DNA of 64,000 bases from Caenorhabditis remanei (taxonomy: Eukaryota > Nematoda > Chromadorea > Rhabditida > Rhabditidae). The notes under the pieces were generated by a model, which made no database searches, was not told the DNA's origin, and saw only the letters and a program-made list of their open reading frames with translations. Both the position numbers and the translations under genes were made by a program. Below, piece by piece: positions 9,617 through 19,924 of this stretch (position 1 is its first letter; each line of letters begins with the position of its first letter). The stretch lies in NCBI RefSeq assembly GCF_010183535.1, contig NC_071330.1, positions 939,217-1,003,216 on the forward strand, in the 5' to 3' direction.

Positions 9617-11377
9617 CTAGTTAGCCCACGTCACCTCCAGTGTCCTCTCTGTTCTTTTCTGAATGAAAACATGATTTTGAATTTGAATTCCTATGATACC
9701 AACTTGGCGAACGTAACCACATCTCACTAGGGACACAGCATTTTCTCGATATTCCGACGACATCAGTACACAAATAATCATATGAGTGGCAGTGGTTGCG
9801 GAGAGAATGAAAGAGAAGAATCTTTCAAATGTAACTACGATAAAGCTGAAATACTTTTATTTTTGTTTTTTTTTAGGAAAATAGCTTTCTCAAAGATACT
9901 TGCAAGGAAACTACAGGGGTTTAACAAACTCAGTCCGTCATATACTTCCATTGATAAACTTTTTTTTAACCATAATGATTTTATTTCTGCTATGGCTCAG
10001 CCAAGTACTTGAGATTTTTACCCAAAAAGGGAGAAAGAAAAAGCTGAACCATTCATACTTGCAACCGGGCCGTGGGAAGGGCCTTAGAATAACTCGCTTC
10101 AAAATGAAAATTAGGAGTCGATCAACCTGTCAAATTGTAGATCTCGGTGAGCTCTACTCGATTCTATATTTCTATTCACTGTAAATTTAGTGAGAGCCGC
10201 AGTACAATCCATTTAGTGGCCGGGCCGTGATTCAAGGCCCGGCTGTTCACGGCCCGGCCATTAAATGGCTTGTACTGCGGCTCTCACTAAACTTACAGTA
10301 AAAATGAAAATAGATTTGAGTAGAGCTCACCGAAATCTACAATTTGACAGGTTGATCTACTACCAATTTTAATTTTGAAGCGAGTAATTCTAAGGCCCGC
10401 TCACGGCCCGGACTCGGCCCGATTGCAAGTATGGAATCATTTAATTTTATGACCAGCAGGATCCAGTTGATTTTCATTGCAGAAATGGAACGTATCGTGT
10501 CAAATTAATGTATAGTGAAGTTCAACAACTCTTATAGGACTCCAACTTCTGACGCTGAATATTCGCTTTTCGTATTTCTAATATCAAGAATAAAGTGACT
10601 ATTGGAAATGTAACACAAGGAATTATCTGAAACTTATGTATAGCCAGTGGATTCACAGTATTGGTGTGCAAAACTCACTTTCGAAAGAAGCGATTCTGTA
10701 ATCTTAATATATGTATAAGCTTTCTTGTTAGGATAATACGTGAACACCTGATTCCAATACCAGCGGAATTCAGTGGTCATATATTGAGTACATTTGTAGT
10801 CCTCATCATTCGGCACTATATTGTACTTGAAATAATCCGTAAGCTGAATGGGAGAGCATAGTAAAAAGATAAAAAGAATGATAGAAACAGCTGTTTTTGG
10901 TTTTGACAAAAATTCAATTTTTGGATTCATTGGGTACTTGATAACTATTGTTCTGATTACTGCGATACTTAAACTGAGCCATGTGGAACATCGTCTGGTT
11001 ATACTGCGAATAGAATCCATAGCATTGTTGATTATCAATATTTTGTAATCTGTCTCTTTCGAATAGCATACCTTCATAACATTAAAAAAGTTAACGACTT
11101 CAGTATGTACATCATAAGATAAAGAACAGATATCGATGAGAGCAATTGCTAGAAGTAATATATAGATAGGAGAGGTTCTCATTGATTTTTGAGTCAAAAC
11201 TATTATATGGAAGATGTTTATCAGAATACAGAATGCAGCAACATGAACACTATTTTTCACTAATTGATTCTCGACAAATTTGGAAAAATCCAGGTAGAGA
11301 AAGCAAATAACTTGCTGCTTTACACCTTTGAACTTGGGAAAATAGTCTTGACATGTGTAAGGGATAAGTTCAACCAT
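9617..11377 (-). pseudogene. srw chemoreceptor broken by a 151-bp deletion
   Basis: Exon 1 (11377-10679) is intact from MVELIPY through the srw motif RRCSTWLSLSIAVIRT. An in-frame TTG further upstream is not an ATG. Exon 2 starts normally at 10626 but breaks at 10538/10537. Alignment with the copy at 363-592 shows bases 353-503 of that copy are missing here. The loss removes TM6 (FFIAELPLGI) and the splice donor, and the frame runs into a stop about six codons after the break. Exons 3 and 4 (9845-9704, 9658-9617) still read open and end in TAG. The intron also holds a hAT-like MITE. The two copies are damaged at opposite ends. Confidence 0.85.
10054..10433. mobile_element. hAT-like palindromic MITE with inner hairpin
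   Basis: Starts CATACTTGCAACCGGGCC and ends with its inverse ..GATTGCAAGTATG. The flanks GAACCATT and GAATCATT differ at one base, consistent with an aged 8-bp duplication. A second perfect hairpin (10186 to about 10292, arms TTTAGTGAGAGCCGCAGTAC) occupies the centre. A near-identical copy begins at base 1. Confidence 0.85.
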
Positions 11378-12108
11378 GTGTCTCACAGAAATGAATTTGG
11401 GCAACCAATGTGGTGGGCGGGGGAAAAATTATGTGTTTTCGTTTTCAACGATCAAATGATAATTGCTTTTCAAAAATAACAAAATATTTAATCACATGTA
11501 ACAAACTGCAAATGTTGACAAGAAAGTAGTTTTTCATTCAAAAAGTTGAACTTCCGAGGACAACTAATGTTTTGGGAATGCGGCTTTAAACGGCTCCGCG
11601 ACATTTCGCATCTGCGGCATTTCGGCAACTTCGACACTTCGCAACTGTTCATTTCGGTTTCGGGACTGTTCATTTACGACGTTTGGAAACCCTAAAAACT
11701 AAACTATCATAGTTTTGTCAAAAAACGGGCCAGACAACTTTTTCTTTTATTTAATTGTTTTCAAATACGCATTGGTATACTCAACATTTTCAACTGACCC
11801 AGATATTCAAGTGTGGTGTGATTTCAAAACGACATGGTTGCGAAACGTCCTAGTTGAAAATTGTGGTAGTTGCAAAACAAATCAAATTGAGAGGCAAAAC
11901 TGATTCAAATATTGCGATCCCGAAGAAGGTGTTGGTCCTGGACCAAAATAGATTAAACATGTGACATAATATGTAACTATTTATAATTGATATTTGAATG
12001 AGAGATTTGATTAAAAACACGAGTTCTTATGTTAAAATACAAAGTTTTCTTATTGAAATACAGAAAATTGTTTATGAATGGTACGAGAAAGAAAAAAAAT
12101 AATGCAAC
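11378..12108. repeat. Intergenic; contains duplicated srw 3' flank
   Basis: No coding sequence seen. Bases about 11735-12010 closely match 17605-17860: shared runs include TCAAATTGAGAGGCAAAACT and GTTGGTCCTGGACCAAAATA. Both lie just past the stop codons of the srw genes at 12109 and 17905. The gene duplication therefore carried at least 250 bases of 3' flank. Confidence 0.75.
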
Positions 12109-15100
12109 TCAATTGACCACCGTCCCCAAAACAACTGATTCTTGTTTTTTCTGAAAATTAGTTTAAATAGTGCAAATGGTTTTTTGAATGACATATACCT
12201 TGAATACCTGACCGCATCTGACAACCAGCAATGAAGTCTCTCGATATTGAGATGACATGAACACACAAATTATCATGTGCATCGCAGTGGTAACAGAGAG
12301 AACAAACGAGAAAAACTTTTCAACTGCATCGACAATAAATCTGAAACATGTAATTTCAAACATTCGTTTGTTGTCAATAAAGGAACTTTGTTAGCTTCCA
12401 TAATAAACTTTTGTTAACCACAACAACATTATTTCTGCAATCAGATGAGTTCTGCTAGATACCAAGTCATGGCTCGACAAATGCTCAATATTTTTCAAAC
12501 TTGATTGGTGAAAAGACCAGAAAACCCAAAATTCGCCAATCTAAGTATAACTAGGTCCCTAACATCAGAGATGTGCGGAATTCCTTCCTTCGACTTCCGT
12601 CTTCTGACTTCCGGGCTCTTTTCACTTTCTAGGATTATTTAGCTGTTTTTGTCTGTAGAAACGAGCTTGTCATCGAAACAGTATTATAGCAAAAGCAGTA
12701 TTATAGCAAAAGCTCAAAATTATAGCAAAAGTTCATGACCTCACGAGAGTCAGATATAAAGTCTCAACTATTTTGTTAGTAAAACTCACAAAAATCCACC
12801 GTCATCATACAAATCATTCAGCGGGATCAGAATCGAAACGATGCCAAGCGGAAGTTCAGCAATAAAAAAGGGGATAGTTAGAGCTAATACCAATCTTGAG
12901 GTATTCTTTGAGTCTTGAGAAGCAGTTGATGATGTGCCCAGATTTTGTCGACGAGCTCCCGCTTTCCGTATTTCTCGTATCAAGATAACGGTGACTATTG
13001 GGAACAGTATGCTTGGAATTATCTGAAATGAAAAGTAAAGTTTTAAAAACAAAAACCGTTACTTATCAGCCAAGCAGTAACGGGCCGCCACCGGCCGGCG
13101 CATAACTTGCTTCAAACTTAATTTTATGAGCTTAAAAATATCTTGATTAAAAATATCTTGACTAGCGTCCCCCGCCTCCCGGCGGGCTCCGCAGTACTCG
13201 GCTGCGCCTCGTGTGCGGTGCTTAGCAAGTTTTAAATTCAAAAATTAGCTTGCTCGATTTGAAGGAAAATGGAAGAACGTCCAGCTTTTGAATTCAAAAC
13301 AGACACACCGACTGATACTATTTTCCCCGTATTCGATCAGAACATTCGAAATTTTTACAATATTTCTTTTCATATTCATTTAGAAAGTTCATACAAAAAC
13401 GAATAAGAAGGTTTCGAACCCCCAGCCCACCGATTCTCACCCCCGCCCTCTTCCACTGCGCCACTTGTGCACAGAAAAACGTGGTCATGGAGAGAATAGA
13501 AAAGAGGGGAGATCCTCGCAGCAGTACAATGACACATACAATGACAAAATGGTCAGTGTATTCGAAAAAAATGTCAGTGGAGATTCAGGTTTCTCCACAG
13601 AATCGTCCGGTGTCAATATTTTTTGATCGGACTTTTTGGTTCCATTAGATCTCCGAAAGTTTAGATCGGTGTCAAAAATCCAGAACGATTCAGTGGATCC
13701 AGTCCCCAGGACAGCGAATAGAAAAAATCCCAACATGACCGAAAAACCGCGAAAATCACAAAATCTGGTTTTCTGAAAGCTTTATCAGCTAAAAGTATAT
13801 TGAATTTTACATGGATCGATAGAGATTTTTTTTCTACACATTTCCTTTTTTTCGGATCCTGAAAATTTTCAAAACTGAGCGAGTTACAGCCGGTCAAAGT
13901 TTTGGGCAGAAAAAGGGGGATCGATCGATAATTGCTCATTTTTTGACTGTTTTTTGAGTATAACTCGAATGCATCATCTCCAATTTGAAATCTGTTTTTT
14001 TAGTCACTTCCGCCATCCCCAGTTACATAACTCTACCAAATTTCAAAGCTCTCGGTTCAAAACAACTCGAGAAATAAGAAGGAAAGTGAAAATTTTGAGA
14101 AAAAAAGTCGTTTCCTTTCTTTTATGGCCATAAATCATATTTTCACAGATTTGTAAATAATTTTTATATGTCTCGATAGCCAGATTTTCAGAGATCTTAA
14201 GTTCAAAAAATCCCCCAGAAATGTTCAAAGCTGAAGCCGTACGAAGTAGGAAACGGCGGAAATCGTGAATTTCTCAAGCCATTTATTTGAGCAAAAAAAG
14301 TTGTTTTTACTTTTGTGCTTATAACTCTCTCCCAAATGCTCCAAATCTATCCCCTGGCAGTCGCCACATCCGTATTAAGTTTTCAAAAACAAACGAAAAA
14401 GAATTTTTTGAAAATCTCTACAACGAAAAAAGTTATTCAAAAAATGAGTGCGACTCAAAGTTTTTGACAGACCATTCGACACTTTTGGCGAAGCTCCGCC
14501 CACCGAAATCGCCCACCTCATACCTATCGGATTTAAAGAGAGGGGGCGACTAGCGTCCCCCGCCTCCCGGCGGGCTCCGCTAGAAGGGGCTTCGCCCCTT
14601 GCGCAGTGCTCAGCAAGCTTTGAATCAGATCGCTACGACCATTTTGAAGCAAGTTATGAGCATTTTCTATTTTATGTGACCCAAGCAAACAGAATTTCAT
14701 TAGCTTTCGAATGGTAGTAAAATGAAGGTTCTACGACAATTTTGAGCCGAGTTTAAAAAAAACAAAAAAATTGGACCAGCCAGAAACTCGAACCAAAAAC
14801 CTCCCCAGCGACGCACCGCAACACTGCTACTGAGCCACACACTCGTTGGTGTGTAGCCACCCAGATGGCGTTTAAGTGGTGGGAAGAGGCACGCTTGCTT
14901 CGACTCGACCAGTTGTCTCCTTTCAGAAATGTTCTCCAAAGTTTGAGACCCTATAACTCGGGTCAAAATCAATATTTTTTAAATCTGGTTTTTTCTCCCC
15001 CTAGATAATTTTCCTGGCTAACACATATCAGAAAACCGTATTAGCCGGACAGAAGACACTCCAGAGCTAAGCGATATAAGCGAAAAACACGTTTTCTCCA

Positions 15101-17203
15101 CAGCTCAGCTCCCACTGGACCGTTTTGGCTGAAACTTATATATTCCATTAGATAATTCCGATTTGACTAACATATCAAAAAATCAAAACAACTTTAGTAC
15201 AAAAATTTTTCAGGACAGCAAAAATAGTCCGGTGGAGGCCGACTACAGCAAGGCGTTTTTTTCCATTTTTCTGCAGACCACCGGCCGTACCGGACAGGGG
15301 GTGATTCAAATCATGAATTTGACGTAAAAAAGTGATTTCTCGTCTAATTTTACGTCTAGTTACCAAGTTATATGAAGAAATATCGGGTAGAACTCGAGAT
15401 AATCGGAGTGAAGCAAAAAAACCGAAAAATCAAAAAATCTAAAATTCTCTCAAAATTAAAAGGTGTCTCCATTCAATCGATTATAACTCGTTTAGAAGTA
15501 TAGAATCTCAAAAAGGGGGTTCTTAATAAAAGATTGCCCCGAAAAATTCCTATCTTAAAAAAGAATAAAATCAAAATTTCATCGAGAATCGGGAAAGTTA
15601 TTAATGGTTCAAAATGGGGAAAAATTCTTGACATTTTTTTGTCGCTTTTTTCGCCTATTTCTGAGCATAACTCTGCTCTTTTCTACTCCAGAAATATGGA
15701 ATTTGGCAAAAAGTAAGAAAAAGTTATTAGCTAAACAGCTAAAAAAAATTTATCAAAAAATATAAAGTTTGAACAAAGTTGCACGAGGCAAAGCAAAAAA
15801 ACTTTTTTGGACACATTTTTAAGCCCCGCCCACTTTTTTTGGCCCAGCCATACCTACTACCCATTGGGAAAGAAGGTGGTGGACGAGTTCTATGTTTGTG
15901 CGGGCCGGATGACTACTCGTTAATGTATCGCGGGTCGGAAAAATGTGGCAAAAAACGGAAAACTGGCCAAAAAATATATTCTAGCCCGACCCGCGGTTCA
16001 TTAGCGATTAGTCATCCGGCCCGTAGTAGGTCACAGAAATAGAACTTGCTGAGATCTAAACTTTTGTATATTTTTCAGCTCTCAAAACTCAGATTGAAGC
16101 GAGGTACGCGTCGGTCCGTGTCGGCCCAAAACTATGCTAAAATGTTAAAAAATGATGAATTGTTGTCTGTAAACTTAAAATGATTTAAAAAATTTTGTAA
16201 AGGAATTCTGAGTTTTAAAAGCTGAAAAATATACCAAAATGTAGATTCCAATGAGTTCTATGTTCATGGCCTACCACGGGCCCGATAACTGGTAAAAAAC
16301 GCGTAAATTGCCAAAAAATCTATTCTAGCCCGGCCCGCGGTTCATTAACGGCTAATCACCCGGCCCGTGGGAGGTAACAGACATAGAACCCACCGAGATC
16401 TACATTTTGGTGTATTTTTCAGATCTTAAACTCAGTTTGAAGTGAGTTACCCGCCGGCTCGTGTCGGCGACGTTCGATTGGCAAGTATACAAAAAAAACA
16501 AAGAAAAGCTCACCTTTGAAAGTAATGCATCAATAATTCTATAGAATTTGTAAAATCTCTTTTGATTGTTTTGAAAAAACCAGGAAATATTGCTGTCATA
16601 GAAGAAAAAGCTACCATCGGGAAACTGAGTGCACTTGTAATGTTCATTTATCAAGTCTAAATCATACTTGTAATAATCCAGCACGTGAATAGGAATTAAC
16701 ATTAAAAGAACACCAATAATAATGAAAAATGCGAATTTTGGTTTTGAGAGTATTTCAAGTTTGGGGTGCATCGGGTACTTGATGACTAGGGTTCGGATAA
16801 GAGTGATGCTGAAACTTAACCAAGTGGAGCACCTTCTGGTATAATTTCGAATTGATTCCATTATATTATTGATGATTAAAATATTATAATCAGCTTCTTT
16901 TGAGAAACAAGCATTAAACGTTTTGAATATATTGACACTTTCAAAATAAATGTCATAAGAAAAAGAGCAAATATCCATAAAAGCAATAGCTGCAAGCAGA
17001 ATATAGATAGGAGAAGCTCTCATTGCTTTTCTTGAGAGAACATAAATATGGAATATATTGATTGGAATACAGACAAGAGCGACGTGGATTCCATTCTGAT
17101 ATAACTCAACAGCGAAGGAGTTGAAGTTTTCATAGATTGCACAAAGTATCCGGCGAGTGAGGTTGGTGCGTGTTGTGAACAAAGCATCTTCAAGGCAACT
17201 CAT
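12109..17203 (-). CDS. srw-class chemoreceptor GPCR with a 3.5-kb first intron
   Basis: Exons 17203-16514, 13022-12790, 12340-12199 and 12150-12109 join in frame to 368 residues. Exon 1 encodes MSCLEDALFTT, TM1-5 and the srw motif RRCSTWLSFSITLIRTLVIK. Exon 2 starts IIPSILFP and contains FFIAELPLGI. Exon 3 holds HMIICVFMSSQYR. Exon 4 is a 14-codon tail ending VVN. Exon phases are the same as in the paralogues, and the protein is very close to the gene at 17905-19298, whose first intron is only 54 bases. Here intron 1 has grown to 3,491 bases through repeats, so a reader could mistake the two halves for two gene fragments. Whether so large an intron is spliced efficiently cannot be told from sequence. 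Confidence 0.85.
13080..14640. repeat. Composite repeat block in srw intron 1
   Basis: The stretch is bounded by two copies of GACTAGCGTCCCCCGCCTCC-type sequence, near 13162 and 14549, each followed by a TGCTYAGCAAG run. Inside are two tRNA-like promoters and many AT-rich phrases with ATAACTCG. The right-hand part to 15850 continues in the same style. I see no transposase or reverse transcriptase, so it looks like a non-autonomous mobile composite. Confidence 0.5.
13410..13465 (-). repeat. tRNA-like A and B box pair (possible SINE head)
   Basis: The minus strand reads TGGCGCAGTGGAAGA, an A-box-like element, then about 30 bases later GGTTCGAAACC, a B box. This is the spacing of an RNA polymerase III internal promoter, but I could not fold a full cloverleaf with a 7-bp acceptor stem. 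Confidence 0.45.
14784..14838 (-). repeat. Second tRNA-like A and B box pair
   Basis: The minus strand reads TGGCTCAGTAGCAG and later GGTTCGAGTTTC. It has the same strand and similar spacing as the pair at 13410, about 1.4 kb away in the same intron. Confidence 0.4.
15860..16495. repeat. Two degraded copies of the GGGCCGG palindrome family
   Basis: Both contain the family phrases GAGTTCTATGT, GCCCG(A/G)CCCGCGGTTCATTA and GAGATCTACATTTTGGTRTA. The second ends near 16495 with TTGGCAAGTATAC. Left termini are eroded and no target duplication is visible. Both lie in intron 1 of the 12109-17203 srw gene. Confidence 0.6.
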
Positions 17204-17904
17204 ATCGAGAAATTTTAGTTTGATAGAAAAGTAAACTTACTTCCAAGGAATATGTATAAAGTAGGTTGCACAATATAAATTATAGGTTAAATACATCGAA
17301 TTCAGAGAATTTATGTATATTGATCCCTTGGAAACATCAGCAACAAAATTAAAGTTTATTTTACTTGTAAAAAGATTTTGATAAAGCGAATTCTAGGTTA
17401 CATTAAACAACATTTAAACACATAACTATCAATATTTGCTCTGAACTGCTGTGAGTGGTTCAGTTCCAGTATAATGAAATTGCAACTGTAAATTTGATGT
17501 ATTTGACTCCGCACTACTTGGTTGTGCACCATGCTTAGCATGTTTTGAAATGGTAAATGGTAACGACTTGCATGACTTTATTCTCCCCGTGTTCAATAAC
17601 TCTTTCTTTGTTTAATTGTTTTCAAATACGCTTTGGTACACTCAACATTTTCAACTGACCCAAATTTTCAAGTGCGGTGTGATTTCGAAACGTCCGAGTT
17701 GCAAAGTGTGATAGTTGCAAAACAAATCAAATTGAGAGGCAAAACTTATTCAAATATTGCGATCCCGAAGAAGATGTTGGTCCTGGACCAAAATAGATTA
17801 AACATGTGACATAATATGTAACTATTTATAATTAATATATGCAGGAGAGATTTGAAAAACAATAGTTCTTAAAGTACAAGGTTTTCTTCTTGAATAACAG
17901 AAAT
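17204..17904. other. Intergenic spacer between srw genes
   Basis: Upstream region of the 12109-17203 gene and duplicated 3' flank (17605-17860) of the next. A block around 17450-17520 resembles 19500-19580, which means the upstream side was duplicated too. No coding sequence seen. Confidence 0.6.
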
Positions 17905-19298
17905 TCAATTGACCACCGTCCCCAGAGCAACTGATTCTTGTTTTTTCTGGAAATTAGTTTAAATGGTAAAATGGTTTTTTGAATGACACATACCTTAAAA
18001 ACCTGACCGCATCTGACAACCAGCAATGCCGTCTCTCGATATTGAGATGACATGAACACACAAATAATCATGTGCATTGCAGTGGTAACAGAGAGAACAA
18101 ACGAGAAAAACTTTTCAAATGCATCAAACACAAAGCTGCAATTTAAAAACATTTTTGATAGAAATGCAGTCAAATTGGTTTTGACAAGTGAACTCCGTTA
18201 AGTAAAAAAATTAACTTTCGCTGATGGGTTGAGTTTACTGTATTCTCTCAAAGTTATAGCAACAGTTATTGACCTCTAGAGCCAGATCGAAAGTTCTAAC
18301 TTCCGTTTTTTAATTGCAACTCACTAAAATCCATTGTCACTATAAAAATTAGGAACAAGAATCGAAACGATGCCAAGCGGAAGTTCAGCAATAAAAAAGG
18401 GGATTGTCAAAGCTAATACCAATCTTGAGGTATTCTTTGAGTCTTGAGAAGCAGTGGATGATGTGCCCAGATTTTGTCGACGAGCTCCCGCTTTCCGTAT
18501 TTCTCGTATCAAGATAACTGTGACTATTGGGAATAGTATACTTGGAATTATCTGGAATTCAAGAAATCTCAAATACTCAACAAAAAAAAACAAAGAAAAA
18601 CTCACCTTCGAAAGTAATGCATCAGTTAATCTATGAAATTTGTAAATTCTCATTTCATTATATTGAAAAAACATGGAAATGCCGTTTTCATAGAATAATT
18701 TATTACTCTCCGGATGTTGAGTGCACTTGTAATGGTCGTTTATCAAGTGTGGATCATACTTGAAATAATCAAAAACATGAATAGGAGTAAACAGTAAAAT
18801 AACACCGATAATAATATAAAATGCGAATTTTGGTTTTGAAAGTATTTCAAGATTGGGATTCATTGGGTACTTGATGACTAGGGTTCGGATAAGAGTGATG
18901 CTGAAACTAAACCAAGTGGAGCATCTTCTGGTATAATTTCGAATTGATTCCATTGTATTTTTGATGATTAAAATATTATAATCTGCTTCTTTTGAGAAAC
19001 AAACATTAAACGCTTTGAATATTTTCACAACTTCAACATGAATATCATAAGAAAAAGAGCATATATCCATAAGAGCAATAGCTGCAAGCAGAATATAAAT
19101 AGGAGAGGATCTCATTGATTTTCTTGAGAGCACATAAAAATGGAATATATTGATTGGAATACACACAACAGCGACGTGGATTCCATTCTCATATAACTCG
19201 GAAACGGCGAAGAAGATAAAGTTTTCATAGATTGCACAAAGTATCCGGCGAAAAAAGTAGGTGTGTGTCGTGAACAAATCATTTTCTAGGCAGCTCAT
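17905..19298 (-). CDS. srw-class chemoreceptor GPCR (intact, compact)
   Basis: Exons 19298-18606, 18551-18325, 18135-17994 and 17946-17905 give 367 residues. Features in order: MSCLENDLFTTHT, TM1 HVAVVCIPINIFHFYVL, TM2 region SSPIYILLAAIALMDICSF, srw motif RRCSTWFSFSITLIRTLVIK, exon 2 IIPSILFPIVTV and FFIAELPLGIV (TM6), TM7 end MHMIICVFMSSQYR, and tail ending VVN. It is the closest paralogue of the gene at 12109-17203. Exons 2 and 3 are nearly identical while exon 1 differs more, which fits a recent duplication or gene conversion in the 3' half. Short introns and clean splice sites make this the best-supported receptor in the window. The ligand is unknown. Confidence 0.92.
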
Positions 19299-19604
19299 AT
19301 CGAGAAGCTAGTTTGATATAAATGGATTTACTTTCAAAAATATGTATAAAAGTTGGTTGCCCAATATAAATTATAGGTTATATCGAATTCAGAAAATTTA
19401 TGTATCTTGATCCCTTGGAAACATTATCAAAGTTCATTTTCTTGGGAAAAAGTTTCAGATAAGGTGATTATAGGTTGAATTAAACAATATTTCAACACAA
19501 CACTGTCAATAATGTCTCAGAACTGTTGTGACAGGTTCAGTCTCAGTATAATGAAATTGAAGCTGTAAATTTGATGTATTTGAGTAACGGCTGGTTTGAG
19601 TAAC

Positions 19605-19757
19605 CAATTTGACTGCATTTCTATCAAAAATATTTCTAAATTGCAGCTTTGTGTTTGATGCATTTGAAAAGTTTTTCTCGTGATAGTTTGTGTTTTTATG
19701 TAATCTCATTATCGAGAGACTGCAATGATAGTTGCCAGATTTGGTCATGTCTTTAAG
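19605..19757 (+). pseudogene. Inverted relic of an srw intron-exon junction
   Basis: Plus-strand CCAATTTGACTGCATTTCTA, then an intron end and an exon start (TTGCAG, then CTTTGTGTTTGATGCATTTG), match the minus strand of exon 3 and its upstream intron in the neighbouring srw gene (18135-18180). The exon copy (19647-19757) is 111 bases against 142 in the parent, because 31 bases around VTTAMHM are missing, and an in-frame TGA follows. It is a dead inverted fragment. Confidence 0.75.
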
Positions 19758-19892
19758 GTAGGTAGCCCTGAAGGTGTCTTTAGCGTTACCAATTTTTTTT
19801 CAGGAAAAGATTCCGTCGTGATAAGAACCTTGACCAGTTGAATCTTGTTGATGTCGCGTAAAATTAAACTGTAACGAATAATGATCAATAAA

Positions 19893-19898
19893 TTTATT
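19893..19898 (-). terminator. Poly(A) signal of lonp-2
   Basis: AATAAA on the minus strand, about 27 bases past the stop codon. It abuts a plus-strand AATAAA at 19887-19892, so the junction is a small palindrome able to serve transcripts from both sides. Confidence 0.6.
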
Positions 19899-19924
19899 TA
19901 CATTACACATATTCACATAGGAAA

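Noticed and set aside
10634..11404. Start of the 9.6-11.4 kb srw copy at 11404
   Set aside because: That codon is TTG. The first ATG in frame is at 11377, in line with the paralogues.
13410..13465. Functional tRNA gene
   Set aside because: The A and B boxes are present, but I could not form a 7-bp acceptor stem or a proper anticodon arm, so it is listed as tRNA-like only.
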